Origin: an uncultured Actinomycetes bacterium
Lineage (GTDB): Bacteria > Actinomycetota > Actinomycetes > Nanopelagicales > Nanopelagicaceae
Assembly (NCBI GenBank): GCA_903845465.1
Contig: CAIMXQ010000067.1
Span: 1-18,831 of the forward strand
Length of the DNA: 18,831 nt
Reading direction: 5' to 3'
This document shows, piece by piece, positions 8,160 through 16,452 of this stretch. Position numbers and translations under genes: made by a program. The notes under the pieces were generated by a model, which saw nothing but the letters and a program-made list of their open reading frames with translations, did no database searches and was not told where the DNA came from. Each line of letters opens with the position of its first letter. The first letter of the stretch is position 1.

Positions 8160-9035
8160 CTAGTTCGCTGCCGCAAAAACTGCAATTGGCTTGGCCTTGT
8201 CGCCATCATCTTTCAGCAGAGCGATAAGACGATTATCGGGAGATAACGCCGCATTGATGACTGTATTTCCATTTTCAGAGAGCGCTCTGCCAAATGAGAG
8301 TTCTTGTACTTCCTCTGGCGTTAGTTCTCGTGGTGTAAATGTTACGCGCGCTACATCCGCAAGGGCTAGCGCAGTGAAGTTCTGTGCCTTGAGGTCTTCA
8401 AAACTCACTGCATCTTTTTCGGTAAAGCCTGCAACACGTGTACGACGCAGTGCGCTGAGGTGTCCTCCGACTTTGAGCCCATCTCCCAGGTCACGAGCTA
8501 TTGCGCGAATAAAAGTTCCTGCAGAACATGTCACTTCGATATCTACTTCGGTCGTTACATCGAGGTGGCGAATGGCCAGAATATCTAACTGTGTAATCGT
8601 TACCTGGCGCACTTCGAGTTCAAACTTCTCGCCGGCTCGGACGCGATCGTAGGCACGCTCTCCCCCAACTTTTACCGCCGAGACAGATGATGGACGTTGC
8701 GCAATTGTTCCGATCATCTCTTTGAGTAATTTTTCAATTTCAGAGTCACTGACTTTGGATGCATCTGTAGCTTCTAAAACTTCACCTTCTTTATCATCGG
8801 TGACTGTTGATGCACCAAGAACAATGGTTGCTACATACGATTTATCGCCATCGGTGATGTACTGCAATAAACGGGTGCCATTGCCAAATCCAAGAACAAG
8901 GATTCCGGTAGCCATTGGATCGAGAGTTCCTGCATGGCCCACTTTGCGCGTACCAAGTGCTTTGCGCCCCACTGCAACTACATCATGGCTTGTCATACCG
9001 CCTGCTTTATCGACTACTAAGAAGCCATCAGACAT
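8160..9035 (-). CDS. truB: tRNA pseudouridine(55) synthase
   Basis: TruB isomerises U55 in the T-loop of elongator tRNAs and acts as a tRNA chaperone. The 291-residue protein begins DGFLVVDKAGGMTSHDVV (3-20) and has the catalytic block GHAGTLDPMATGILVLGFG (33-51), in which Asp39 is the catalytic aspartate. Further conserved parts are KSYVATIVLG (about 85-94) and a GTFIRAIARDLG motif in the C-terminal half. The length is typical of actinobacterial TruB with a short C-terminal extension. The ATG lies 9 nt after the rbfA stop without a strong Shine-Dalgarno sequence, which suggests coupling. No DHH phosphoesterase (nrnA) gene sits between rbfA and truB, although many bacteria have one there. Confidence 0.97.
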   Translation of the reverse strand: MSDGFLVVDKAGGMTSHDVVAVGRKALGTRKVGHAGTLDPMATGILVLGFGNGTRLLQYITDGDKSYVATIVLGASTVTDDKEGEVLEATDASKVSDSEIEKLLKEMIGTIAQRPSSVSAVKVGGERAYDRVRAGEKFELEVRQVTITQLDILAIRHLDVTTEVDIEVTCSAGTFIRAIARDLGDGLKVGGHLSALRRTRVAGFTEKDAVSFEDLKAQNFTALALADVARVTFTPRELTPEEVQELSFGRALSENGNTVINAALSPDNRLIALLKDDGDKAKPIAVFAAAN

Positions 9036-9044
9036 GAGAATTAC

Positions 9045-9476
9045 TTACTCTTCGATTTTTATGCGTGGGACTTTATAGGCATCTTCAACTACAGGCTTTG
9101 CATTCTCGCGCGCCTTTGCAACCTCTGCATCGAGTTGGTGAACTCGCTCAAGTAGCGTGTCGAGTGCCTGAGCAGATTCAGGTAGACCATCCAAGATGAA
9201 TTCAAGAGATGGAGTAATGCGAGTTCCTAAATCTTTTCCAACAGCGCTACGAATTACACCTTTGGCAGATTCGAGAGCAGCAGCAGTTGCAGCACGTTCG
9301 TCTTCGCCACCAAGAACGGTGTAGAAGATCGACGCATTCTGGAGATCTCCAGTAACGCGCGCATCGGTAACAGTGACAAAACCAAGACGCGGATCTTTAA
9401 TCTTTGTCTCAAGCATCTGTGCCACTACTACCTTGATGCGGTCTGCAACCTTGTGGCTGCGGTGTGAATTTCCCAC
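9045..9476 (-). CDS. rbfA: 30S ribosome-binding factor A
   Basis: RbfA binds immature 30S subunits and assists late 16S rRNA maturation. The 143-residue protein has the KH-like RbfA fold: KVADRIKVVVAQML near the start, KDPRLGFVTVTDARVTGDL (27-45), the central ASIFYTVLG strand and RITPSLEFILDG (86-97). The start codon is GTG at 9476, 20 nt after the infB stop, and the ribosome-binding site is weak (ACGAG). The only nearby ATG runs straight into a stop, so GTG is kept. The position between infB and truB is conserved across bacteria. The C-terminal tail (about 120-143) is charged and probably disordered. Confidence 0.96.
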   Translation of the reverse strand: MGNSHRSHKVADRIKVVVAQMLETKIKDPRLGFVTVTDARVTGDLQNASIFYTVLGGEDERAATAAALESAKGVIRSAVGKDLGTRITPSLEFILDGLPESAQALDTLLERVHQLDAEVAKARENAKPVVEDAYKVPRIKIEE

Positions 9477-9496
9477 TTTTTACATCTCGTTTCTGA

Positions 9497-12205
9497 TTAA
9501 GCGCGCTTCTTCTCGCGCATCTCGAAGACCTGAATGATGTCTCCGACCTGAAGGTCTGCGCCTTTACCTACGCCGATTCCGCACTCAAAACCTTCTTTGA
9601 CTTCGGTGGCATCATCTTTAAATCGCTTGAGAGATTCGATGGTGACGTCCTCTGCGAGAACTGCTCCGTCACGCAAGACGCGTCCCTTCGCATTACGACG
9701 GATGATTCCATCGAGAACGATTGAACCTGCAATGGTTCCAACCTTTGATGATTTAAAGAGATCGCGTACTTCAGCGTTACCGAGTACAACCTCTTCGAAC
9801 TCTGGCTTAAGGAGACCCTTAAGTGAGAGTTCGATCTCTTCGATTGCATTGTAGATAACAGAGTAGAAGCGAACTTCAACGCCTTCTTGATCAGCATAGA
9901 TAGCTGTCTGTGGTTCTGGCTTAACGTTAAAGCCAATAACAACAGCAGTTGATGCAGATGCAAGAGTGATATCGCTCTTGGTAATTGCGCCTACGCCACG
10001 GTGGATAACGCGAAGATCAACTTCTGCTCCGACATCGAGTTGCATAAGTGCATCTTCGAGCGCTTCAACAGAACCTGAAACGTCACCCTTGAGGATGAGG
10101 TTAAGAGTTGAAATCTTGGACTGCTCCATGAAGTCTTCAAGTGAAACCTTCTTGCGAGCCTTGGCCAATTGCGCATTACGTTCTGCTGCCTGACGCTTCT
10201 CAGCGATCTGACGTGCGGTGCGATCATCTTCTGCAACGAGGAATGTATCTCCAGCGTTTGGAACAGATGTGAAACCGAGAACCTGCACAGGACGTGATGG
10301 ACCTGCCTCTTCAACATTTGCACCGTGTTCGTCCAGCATCGCGCGAACGCGACCAAATGAACCGCCGGCGACAATTGCATCTCCGACTTTCAGTGTTCCG
10401 CGTTGAACAAGCACTGTTGCAACAGGGCCACGACCACGATCGAGGTGAGCTTCAATAGCAACACCACGAGCATCATCGGCGGCAACTGCACGGAGATCGA
10501 TTGCTGCATCTGCTGTAAGCAAGATTGATTCGATGAGGGCATCAACGCCTTCACCCTTCTTTGCAGAGACGTTTACGAAGATTGTGTCTCCGCCGTACTC
10601 TTCAGCGATCAAGTTGTACTCAGTTAATTGCTGGCGGACCTTATCTGGGTTTGCGCCTTCCTTATCCATCTTGTTCACTGCAACAACGATTGGAACATCG
10701 GCTGCTTGAGCGTGGTTAAGCGCTTCAATTGTCTGAGGCATGATGCCATCATCTGCAGCAACGACGAGCACTGCAATATCTGTGACCTTTGCACCACGGG
10801 CACGCATCGCTGTAAAGGCTTCGTGTCCTGGTGTATCGATAAAGGTGATTGCGCGATTAACGCCATCATGATCGTGGTGAATTTGGTAAGCACCGATGTG
10901 CTGAGTAATTCCACCAGCTTCGCCCTTAATAACTTCAGTCTTACGAATAGCATCGAGAAGCGAAGTTTTACCGTGATCGACGTGTCCCATAACAGTAACT
11001 ACTGGTGGGCGCGCCACAAGATCATCAGGATTCATATCTTCTAGCTCTTGAGCTAAGTCGATATCGAAGTCTTGTAGAAGTTCACGATCTTCATCTTCAG
11101 GAGAAACGATCTCAATCTGGTACTTGAGCTGTGCTCCTAGAATTTCGAATGTATCTGCATCTACAGATTGCGTTGCAGTAACCATTTCACCAAGGTGGAA
11201 TAGAGCTGAAACTAGCGCTGCTGGATCTGCGCCAATCTTCTCGGCAAAGTCTGCCAGCGATGAACCGCGACGCATACGAATCTTTGTCTTTCCATCACCG
11301 TGAGGAATAACTGCTCCACCCAGTTGTGGTGCTTGCATATTGTCGAATTCTTCGCGCAGCGCCTTACGTGACTTCTGCTTACGCTTTGAAGATTTACTTG
11401 CATTCTTTCCAAATGCACCAGCTGTACCGCCGCGACCTGGACCACGATTTGGTCCGCCACCACCTGGACGTTGTGGACCACCTGCTGCACCACCTGGTGC
11501 ACCACCTGTTGCACCTTGTGAACGATATGGACCGGGCGATGTTGGTGCGCCACCTGTACGTGGTGGGTAATTACCTGTTCCAGTTCCGGCACCTGCTGGA
11601 CGTGCTGCACCTGGTCGCGCTGCAAAACCTGGACGAACAGAACCTGGTCGCGCTCCTGCCATTCCTGGACGAGGTGCACCTGTTCCCGCTGGTCGTTGTG
11701 GTGGGCGTGGAACTGCGCCACCGGTTGAGAAAGGATTATTTCCAGGACGAGGTGGGCGTGGAACTGCGCCACCTGTTGAGAATGGATTGTTACCTGGACG
11801 CGGTGCAACTGGCGCACTTGGTGTTGCATCAGATGCAGGTGTTGCTGCTGCTTCTGTTGCAGCGGCCTTTGTTTCATCGTGTGCAAGCTTTTCAGCATCG
11901 CGTGATGCCTTCAGTGCTGCAAGATCAACGCCGAGTTCAGCGGCAAGTTCTGCAGCTAATTCTGGATTTACTTCGGCAGTCTTCTTTGAGGCAGCAGTCT
12001 TCTTCGCTGCAGCTTTCTTGACTGGCTTTGCATCGGAAACTGGCTTTGCATCTGGATAGAGCGCAACTAACTTGCGAACTACAGGTGCTTCAACTGTTGA
12101 TGATGCTGATCGGACGAATTCGCCCATTTCTTGGAGTTTTGCAAGGACTTCCTTGCTCTCCATACCGAGTTGTTTTGCCAACTCATGTACGCGGACCTTT
12201 GACAC
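9497..12205 (-). CDS. infB: Translation initiation factor IF-2
   Basis: IF-2 is the GTPase that brings initiator tRNA to the 30S subunit and promotes subunit joining. The 902-residue protein has an N-terminal helical IF2-N domain (1-50). A long Ala-, Pro-, Gly- and Arg-rich linker (about 52-270) follows, then a basic patch (KSSKRKQKSRKALREEF, 271-287) and a second IF2-N-like part (about 295-365). The G domain has GHVDHGKT (407-414), DTPGH (457-461) and NKMD (511-514). Domains II-IV fill the rest, ending in EKKRA. The start is GTG at 12205 with AGGAG about 6 nt upstream; an ATG two bases earlier is out of frame. The linker contains an exact 17-residue tandem repeat, annotated separately. The gene ends 20 nt before rbfA. 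Confidence 0.98.
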   Translation of the reverse strand: MSKVRVHELAKQLGMESKEVLAKLQEMGEFVRSASSTVEAPVVRKLVALYPDAKPVSDAKPVKKAAAKKTAASKKTAEVNPELAAELAAELGVDLAALKASRDAEKLAHDETKAAATEAAATPASDATPSAPVAPRPGNNPFSTGGAVPRPPRPGNNPFSTGGAVPRPPQRPAGTGAPRPGMAGARPGSVRPGFAARPGAARPAGAGTGTGNYPPRTGGAPTSPGPYRSQGATGGAPGGAAGGPQRPGGGGPNRGPGRGGTAGAFGKNASKSSKRKQKSRKALREEFDNMQAPQLGGAVIPHGDGKTKIRMRRGSSLADFAEKIGADPAALVSALFHLGEMVTATQSVDADTFEILGAQLKYQIEIVSPEDEDRELLQDFDIDLAQELEDMNPDDLVARPPVVTVMGHVDHGKTSLLDAIRKTEVIKGEAGGITQHIGAYQIHHDHDGVNRAITFIDTPGHEAFTAMRARGAKVTDIAVLVVAADDGIMPQTIEALNHAQAADVPIVVAVNKMDKEGANPDKVRQQLTEYNLIAEEYGGDTIFVNVSAKKGEGVDALIESILLTADAAIDLRAVAADDARGVAIEAHLDRGRGPVATVLVQRGTLKVGDAIVAGGSFGRVRAMLDEHGANVEEAGPSRPVQVLGFTSVPNAGDTFLVAEDDRTARQIAEKRQAAERNAQLAKARKKVSLEDFMEQSKISTLNLILKGDVSGSVEALEDALMQLDVGAEVDLRVIHRGVGAITKSDITLASASTAVVIGFNVKPEPQTAIYADQEGVEVRFYSVIYNAIEEIELSLKGLLKPEFEEVVLGNAEVRDLFKSSKVGTIAGSIVLDGIIRRNAKGRVLRDGAVLAEDVTIESLKRFKDDATEVKEGFECGIGVGKGADLQVGDIIQVFEMREKKRA
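11699..11800 (-). repeat. 51-bp tandem repeat encoding 17-residue repeat in the IF-2 linker
   Basis: Residues 136-152 and 153-169 of IF-2 are both RPGNNPFSTGGAVPRPP. The two 51-bp DNA copies differ at six positions by my alignment, and every difference is silent. This shows the duplication is not recent, or is kept by selection on the protein. The linker of IF-2 is generally variable in length and rich in Pro and Gly in actinobacteria. Confidence 0.9.
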
Positions 12206-12396
12206 ATTTCTCCTGTCTTGGCCCGCATAAATTCTTGTGGGATGCGAGCCCTAGTTGTTCGACCTCATGATGTAAACGAGCTCATTTGAGTTTCATATCT
12301 TTCGCATCCATTTCGTTAATAACGCGGAACTTTCGTACCTGCGTAATGCGACCAGTCTAGCGAATAGCTGAGAAATTCCCTATTTCGCGCGGGATT
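12206..12396 (-). promoter_or_regulatory. nusA-infB spacer with candidate infB promoter; ylxR absent
   Basis: This 191-nt gap contains no credible gene. The longest reading frame of note encodes about 25 residues (TGRITQVRKFRVINE...) without YlxR motifs such as TCVGCR. TAGACT (12359-12354) fits the actinobacterial TANNNT -10 form and would start transcription near 12346, giving a leader of about 140 nt for infB. No fitting -35 is seen. A weak 5-bp stem, GAAAT-AGGGA-ATTTC, lies at 12386-12372. No clear terminator for nusA is visible. Confidence 0.3.
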
Positions 12397-13374
12397 TTAT
12401 GCCGTTGGTGCGGGGGTATCCGGATGGATATCGATACGCCAGCCAGTCAGGCGCGCTGCAAGGCGGGCATTCTGTCCATCTTTTCCAATGGCTAATGAGA
12501 GTTGATAATCAGGCACAACAACTCTTGCTGAACGAGTTGCCTCGTCAACAATCGTCACACTCGTTACCTTTGCAGGTGCAAGAGCATGAGCTACAAACTT
12601 TGCTGGATCTTCATCGAAATCGACGATATCAATCTTTTCTCCATTGAGTTCATCCATCACAGCGCGCGCACGAGCACCTAGTGGTCCAATGAGTGAACCT
12701 TTAGGTGAAACTCCTGCGCGGTGTGATCGCACTGCAATCTTTGTGCGATGGCCTGCCTCGCGAGCAACAGCCATAATTTCAACGATACGATCATTGATCT
12801 CAGGAACTTCAAGTGCAAATAGTTGTTTAACCAGCGCTGGGTGACTTCGGGACAACATAATTTCTGGCCCCTTAAGTCCTTGCTTTACTTCAACAACAAA
12901 ACATTTAATGCGTTCGCCATGGGTATAGACCTCACCTGGTACCTGCTCTTGAGGTGGAATCTTTCCTTCAATGCGTCCGAGATTGACATGAATCATCTTC
13001 GGATCGCGACCCTGCTGAATGATTCCAGAAACGATGTCACCGACAGATGTTGTGAACTCCCCTACGATTTCTGCATCGTTTGTAGCTCGCATCTGCATCT
13101 TGATAGTTTGACGAGCGGTAGATGTAGCCATGCGATCAAAGCCTTCGACTTCAAGTACATCTTCGCTAACACGTTCTCCAAGCTCGTTAAATGTAGGTAC
13201 GAAAATCTGTATCTCACCCGTCTCACGATCGAGTTGTACTCGTGCATATCGGTTGGGTTCATCTGTTTCTGTATATGCCGTCAGTACAGCCGCCTCGATT
13301 GCTTGAATCAACTGTTCAATCGGCATACCTTTTGCGTCGGTAAGAAGAACGAGTGATGGAATATCAACACCCAT
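12397..13374 (-). CDS. nusA: Transcription termination/antitermination factor NusA
   Basis: NusA binds RNA polymerase and nascent RNA and controls pausing, termination and antitermination. The 325-residue protein has the actinobacterial short form, without the acidic C-terminal repeats of E. coli NusA. It shows an N-terminal polymerase-binding domain (1-105, with IEAAVLTAY at 26-34) and an S1 domain (about 106-175, with GEFTTSVGDIVSGIIQ and GERIKCFVVEV). Two KH domains follow: SRSHPALVKQLFALEVPEI into the first, with GSLIGPLGARARAVMDELNGEKIDIV, and the second with LAIGKDGQNARLAARLTGWRIDI. Its start overlaps the rimP stop by one base (TAATG), so the two are coupled. Downstream the expected ylxR is missing before infB. 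Confidence 0.97.
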   Translation of the reverse strand: MGVDIPSLVLLTDAKGMPIEQLIQAIEAAVLTAYTETDEPNRYARVQLDRETGEIQIFVPTFNELGERVSEDVLEVEGFDRMATSTARQTIKMQMRATNDAEIVGEFTTSVGDIVSGIIQQGRDPKMIHVNLGRIEGKIPPQEQVPGEVYTHGERIKCFVVEVKQGLKGPEIMLSRSHPALVKQLFALEVPEINDRIVEIMAVAREAGHRTKIAVRSHRAGVSPKGSLIGPLGARARAVMDELNGEKIDIVDFDEDPAKFVAHALAPAKVTSVTIVDEATRSARVVVPDYQLSLAIGKDGQNARLAARLTGWRIDIHPDTPAPTA

Positions 13375-13850
13375 TATTTGTCACCATCTTTGCGATTAAA
13401 TTCGATTTCAACTTGTGCTCGCTTAATGTCTATGAGAGCAATCGTTACTTCTTTAACATCCTTCTTTTCTGTCACAGTCAGTGTTACATCAACCTCAGTA
13501 TTGGAAAGTATTCGACCAGTGACTACTTCACCATCAGTCTTGGTGACCTTAAGAAGTCTGTCGACATTCTTGGCAAAGTGACGTGGAAGAGTGAGCGGGC
13601 GATCGATTCCGGGAGAAGTTACTTCGAGTGTGAATGGGGTCTCTCCCATAAATGGCGCATCATCGAGAAGCTCTGAGACAAGCTTTGATGCAACTGTTAC
13701 TTGATCAAGATTGAGGGCGCTGGCGCCATCGACGATGACGGTGACAATACGGTGTTGACCAGGAGATACAAGATTGACATCTTCGAGAAAATATCCAGCT
13801 TTGTGAAGCGCCGGTGATATGAATTCAGAAATCTGGTCTTTCAGAGCCAT
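13374..13850 (-). CDS. rimP: Ribosome maturation factor RimP
   Basis: RimP aids 30S subunit assembly. The 158-residue protein has the two-domain RimP layout, with the hallmark LEVTSPGIDRPLTLPRHF (75-92) at the junction, an N-terminal alpha/beta domain (1-85) and an SH3-like C-terminal domain (about 90-158). Length and position upstream of nusA are standard. The ATG at 13850 is used; AGGA stands about 14 nt upstream, too far for a good ribosome-binding site. The gene starts 51 nt after the permease stop, leaving room for a promoter. Confidence 0.96.
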   Translation of the reverse strand: MALKDQISEFISPALHKAGYFLEDVNLVSPGQHRIVTVIVDGASALNLDQVTVASKLVSELLDDAPFMGETPFTLEVTSPGIDRPLTLPRHFAKNVDRLLKVTKTDGEVVTGRILSNTEVDVTLTVTEKKDVKEVTIALIDIKRAQVEIEFNRKDGDK

Positions 13851-13901
13851 TACTGATGCCGTCCTATTCGATTGTTATTCAGTTGTTGTACAAGGAGAAA
13901 T
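13851..13901 (-). promoter_or_regulatory. Possible promoter of the rimP-nusA operon
   Basis: In this 51-nt gap TAGGAC (13866-13861) resembles a -10 box and ends 10 nt before the rimP ATG, so a transcript could have a leader of only a few bases. TTGTAC lies further upstream but at about 21 nt from the -10, too far for a normal spacer. The call rests on one imperfect hexamer and on the change of gene function at this point. Confidence 0.25.
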
Positions 13902-14681
13902 TTACTCTAAATAGAGTGAGTATCCAAGTCGAAGAATAAGAAGGCCAGTAACAATCAAATAGAAGATGCGAATAAAGCCAGAGCCCTTCTTGATCGCCAT
14001 ATGTGAACCTGTATATCCGCCTATGAGGTTTGCGATTCCGAGCAGCAATCCAAGCTTCCACATGATGCCAATTCGAAAGCCGACGACGATGATAGATGCC
14101 AGGTTTGTTGTTGCATTGACTACCTTTGCAATCGCCGATGCTCCAACGAATGCAAAGCCCATAATCGCAACAAGTGCAATCATCAACATCGTGCCTGTAC
14201 CTGGACCGATTAGCCCGTCATAGAAACCAATGAGGCAGGCAGCGATAGCGCCAATCACCATCATTTTCTGTGGCGAATGTTTTTCAACATGCACTTTTCC
14301 AAGATCAGGCTTTAACAAGGTATAGATAAATATCGCAATCATCATAAAGAAGATTGCGCTCTTAAAGCTTTCGGGTGAAATCTTCGAAGCCAGCAGAGAA
14401 CCAAAGCACGCTCCTATAAATGCTGGGATAACCATGGCAATCAAGAGCTTCGGATTTGTCTTAATCGACCTTCGATATTTAATCGCTGCCGTTGTGGTTC
14501 CAAAGAAAGCTGCAGTCTTAGATGTTGCAACAACGGATACTGGATTTCGATCTGGAAATGAGAGCAACATCGCTGGAGTTTGAATCAGCCCTCCCCCGCC
14601 TGCGATGGCATCGATAAAACCAGAGGAGAACATTGCAAGAGCAAGGAGTGCGAGATTAATCGCAGAGAGGTCGTACAACAC
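13902..14681 (-). CDS. TSUP/TauE-SafE family membrane permease
   Basis: A 259-residue integral membrane protein with about eight hydrophobic segments. The family's internal duplication is visible: GFIDAIAGGGGLIQTPAML (21-39) in the first half and GFYDGLIGPGTGTMLMIAL in the second. TSUP proteins export or import sulfur-containing or carboxylate anions, such as sulfite, sulfoacetate or thiosulfate; the substrate cannot be read here. The start is GTG at 14681, one base after the proS stop and without a Shine-Dalgarno sequence, so it probably depends on ribosomes finishing proS. Its place between proS and rimP is unusual for this conserved block. Orthology to yfcA-type permeases is likely; transport role is inferred. 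Confidence 0.88.
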   Translation of the reverse strand: MLYDLSAINLALLALAMFSSGFIDAIAGGGGLIQTPAMLLSFPDRNPVSVVATSKTAAFFGTTTAAIKYRRSIKTNPKLLIAMVIPAFIGACFGSLLASKISPESFKSAIFFMMIAIFIYTLLKPDLGKVHVEKHSPQKMMVIGAIAACLIGFYDGLIGPGTGTMLMIALVAIMGFAFVGASAIAKVVNATTNLASIIVVGFRIGIMWKLGLLLGIANLIGGYTGSHMAIKKGSGFIRIFYLIVTGLLILRLGYSLYLE

Positions 14682-14682
14682 G

Positions 14683-16416
14683 TTATTGGAGAGTAGCTAG
14701 CGTCTTTGCAATCTCATCGACTGCTGAAGCAACCGTTACTTCGGATTTATCGCCAGTCTTGCGCACTCGAACTTCAACATTTCCTTGCTCGAGGGCTTTA
14801 CCTACGACCACAATCATGGGAATACCAATGAGTTCGGCATCCTTAAATTTAACGCCGGGTGAAGTACCGCGACGGTCATCGATCATCACTGATATTCCGC
14901 GCGCCTCAAGGTCTGCTGAAATCTTTTCAGCGACTTCAAAGACGTTATCTTCTTTACCTGTTGCAACAACGTGAACCTTTGCAGGGGCAACTTCTACTGG
15001 CCATGAGAGACCAATCTCGTCATAACTCTGTTCGGCAATGGCTGCGACAGCGCGTGATACACCGATTCCGTAAGAGCCCATGGTCACTACCTGAGATTTA
15101 CCATTTTGATCTAAGACTGTAAGTCCCAGCGCATCTGCATATTTGCGACCTAGTTGGAAGATGTGGCCAATTTCGATAGCGCGATCAATGATGACTGGAG
15201 TTGCGCACTTCGGACATGAATCGCCCTTCTTAATCTGTGCAGCTTCAACGTAATGATCGACGGTGAAGTCGCGACCGTTGACAACATTGCGCGCATGCTT
15301 ATCTTTAGCATTTGCACCTGTCACCCATGATGTACCAGGTGCAATGCGTGGATCGGCATAAACAGTGATGCCGCTCTTTTTAGCATCTTGTGGCCCGATG
15401 TAACCCTTAACAAGTCCAGGAAACTTTCCAAAATCTGCTGCTTCAAATACGCGAATCTCATTGACGCCTGCAAGATTTGCTTGAAGACGTTTGAGGTCGA
15501 CTTCGCGATCTCCTGGAACCAGCACTGATATCGCTTTCTCATCTGCCATCAACATGACATTTTTAAGAGTCATCGACCCGTCATATCCCCCACCGAACTT
15601 TGCATTGAGCAAGTCAACAAGAGTGTCGATAGTTGGCGTATTGGGAGAATCGAAGACTTCGAGGGCTGCAACCTTGGATGCATCGCTGGGCGCTACCACT
15701 GTTGTCATCGCTTCTACATTTGCTGCGTACCCACATTTTTCGCAGAGTACATATGTATCTTCACCAGTCTCGCATGGTGCTAAGAATTCTTCTGACGCAG
15801 ATCCGCCCATGGCACCTGATACTGCGCTGACGATGTTGTACTTCATACGCAAACGATCAAAGGTCTTAATGTATGCAGCGCGGTGGCGCATATAAGACTC
15901 GACCAAGCCTTCATCGGTAAGGTCGAATGAATATGAATCCTTCATGACAAATTCTCGCCCACGGATAATGCCAGAGCGCGGACGAGCTTCATCGCGATAC
16001 TTGGTTTGAATTTGATAGAGAGCAAGTGGCAAATCTTTATAGGACGAGTATTCGCCCTTGACCATCAAGGTGAACATCTCTTCATGTGTTGGCCCTAAGA
16101 GATAGTCGGCGCCCTTGCGATCTTGTAGGCGGAATAAATCTGGACCGTAATCGTTCCAACGACCAGTGGTCTCGTAGGCATCTTTAGGAAGAAGCGCTGG
16201 GAAATGTACTTCTTGGAAACCAGCTTTATCCATCTCATCGCGAACAATGTTTTCGATATTGCGAAGTGTGATGACGCCCAGTGGTAGCCATGAATAGACA
16301 CCTGCTGCGATTCGGCGAATGTATCCGGCGCGGACTAAGAGGCGGTGACTTGGAACTTCAGCATCTGCTGGGTCATCGCGCAAAGTACGCAAGAAGAGAG
16401 TGGACATTCGCAACAT
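14683..16416 (-). CDS. proS: Prolyl-tRNA synthetase (bacterial type)
   Basis: ProRS charges tRNA-Pro with proline. The 577-residue protein is the bacterial form with a class II core: motif 2 RPRSGIIRGREFVMKDSYSFD and motif 3 MGSYGIGVSRAVAAIAEQ. An editing (INS/YbaK-like) insertion of about 140 residues lies between motifs 2 and 3, and an anticodon-binding domain occupies the last 110 residues or so. Two Met codons, 16416 and 16407, are possible starts. The first is preferred because a TAGGGT -10 box ends exactly 7 nt before it, giving a leaderless mRNA. The gene lies between ispG and a permease; a GNAT-family gene often found in this position elsewhere is absent. Confidence 0.97.
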   Translation of the reverse strand: MLRMSTLFLRTLRDDPADAEVPSHRLLVRAGYIRRIAAGVYSWLPLGVITLRNIENIVRDEMDKAGFQEVHFPALLPKDAYETTGRWNDYGPDLFRLQDRKGADYLLGPTHEEMFTLMVKGEYSSYKDLPLALYQIQTKYRDEARPRSGIIRGREFVMKDSYSFDLTDEGLVESYMRHRAAYIKTFDRLRMKYNIVSAVSGAMGGSASEEFLAPCETGEDTYVLCEKCGYAANVEAMTTVVAPSDASKVAALEVFDSPNTPTIDTLVDLLNAKFGGGYDGSMTLKNVMLMADEKAISVLVPGDREVDLKRLQANLAGVNEIRVFEAADFGKFPGLVKGYIGPQDAKKSGITVYADPRIAPGTSWVTGANAKDKHARNVVNGRDFTVDHYVEAAQIKKGDSCPKCATPVIIDRAIEIGHIFQLGRKYADALGLTVLDQNGKSQVVTMGSYGIGVSRAVAAIAEQSYDEIGLSWPVEVAPAKVHVVATGKEDNVFEVAEKISADLEARGISVMIDDRRGTSPGVKFKDAELIGIPMIVVVGKALEQGNVEVRVRKTGDKSEVTVASAVDEIAKTLATLQ

Positions 16417-16423
16417 ATCGCGA

Positions 16424-16452
16424 ACCCTACTAGAGGTTTACGAAGTTGTGAC
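16424..16452 (-). promoter_or_regulatory. Leaderless promoter of proS inside the ispG 3' end
   Basis: On the minus strand GTCACA (16452-16447) serves as -35 with four of six bases matching TTGACA. A 17-nt spacer and TAGGGT (16429-16424) follow. The predicted start, 7 nt after the -10, is the A of the proS ATG at 16416. The -35 lies in the last sense codons of ispG. All spacings are ideal and no Shine-Dalgarno sequence competes. Confidence 0.65.

Noticed and set aside
11212..11898. 228-codon minus-strand frame overlapping infB in another phase
   Set aside because: A shifted reading of the same repetitive linker; composition is His/Gln/Val-rich and unlike any protein family, while the IF-2 frame is intact through the region.
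11326..12021. 231-codon open frame on the plus strand, antisense to the infB linker
   Set aside because: Its length follows from the repetitive Pro/Gly/Arg/Ala codons of the IF-2 linker; the product is low-complexity (His/Leu/Val/Gln-rich) with no domain.
12295..12375. Short frame in the nusA-infB gap (TGRITQVRKFRVINE...) as a remnant of ylxR
   Set aside because: No TCVGCR or other YlxR motif, no start codon in frame at a useful place, and a stop directly upstream. It is more likely non-coding.
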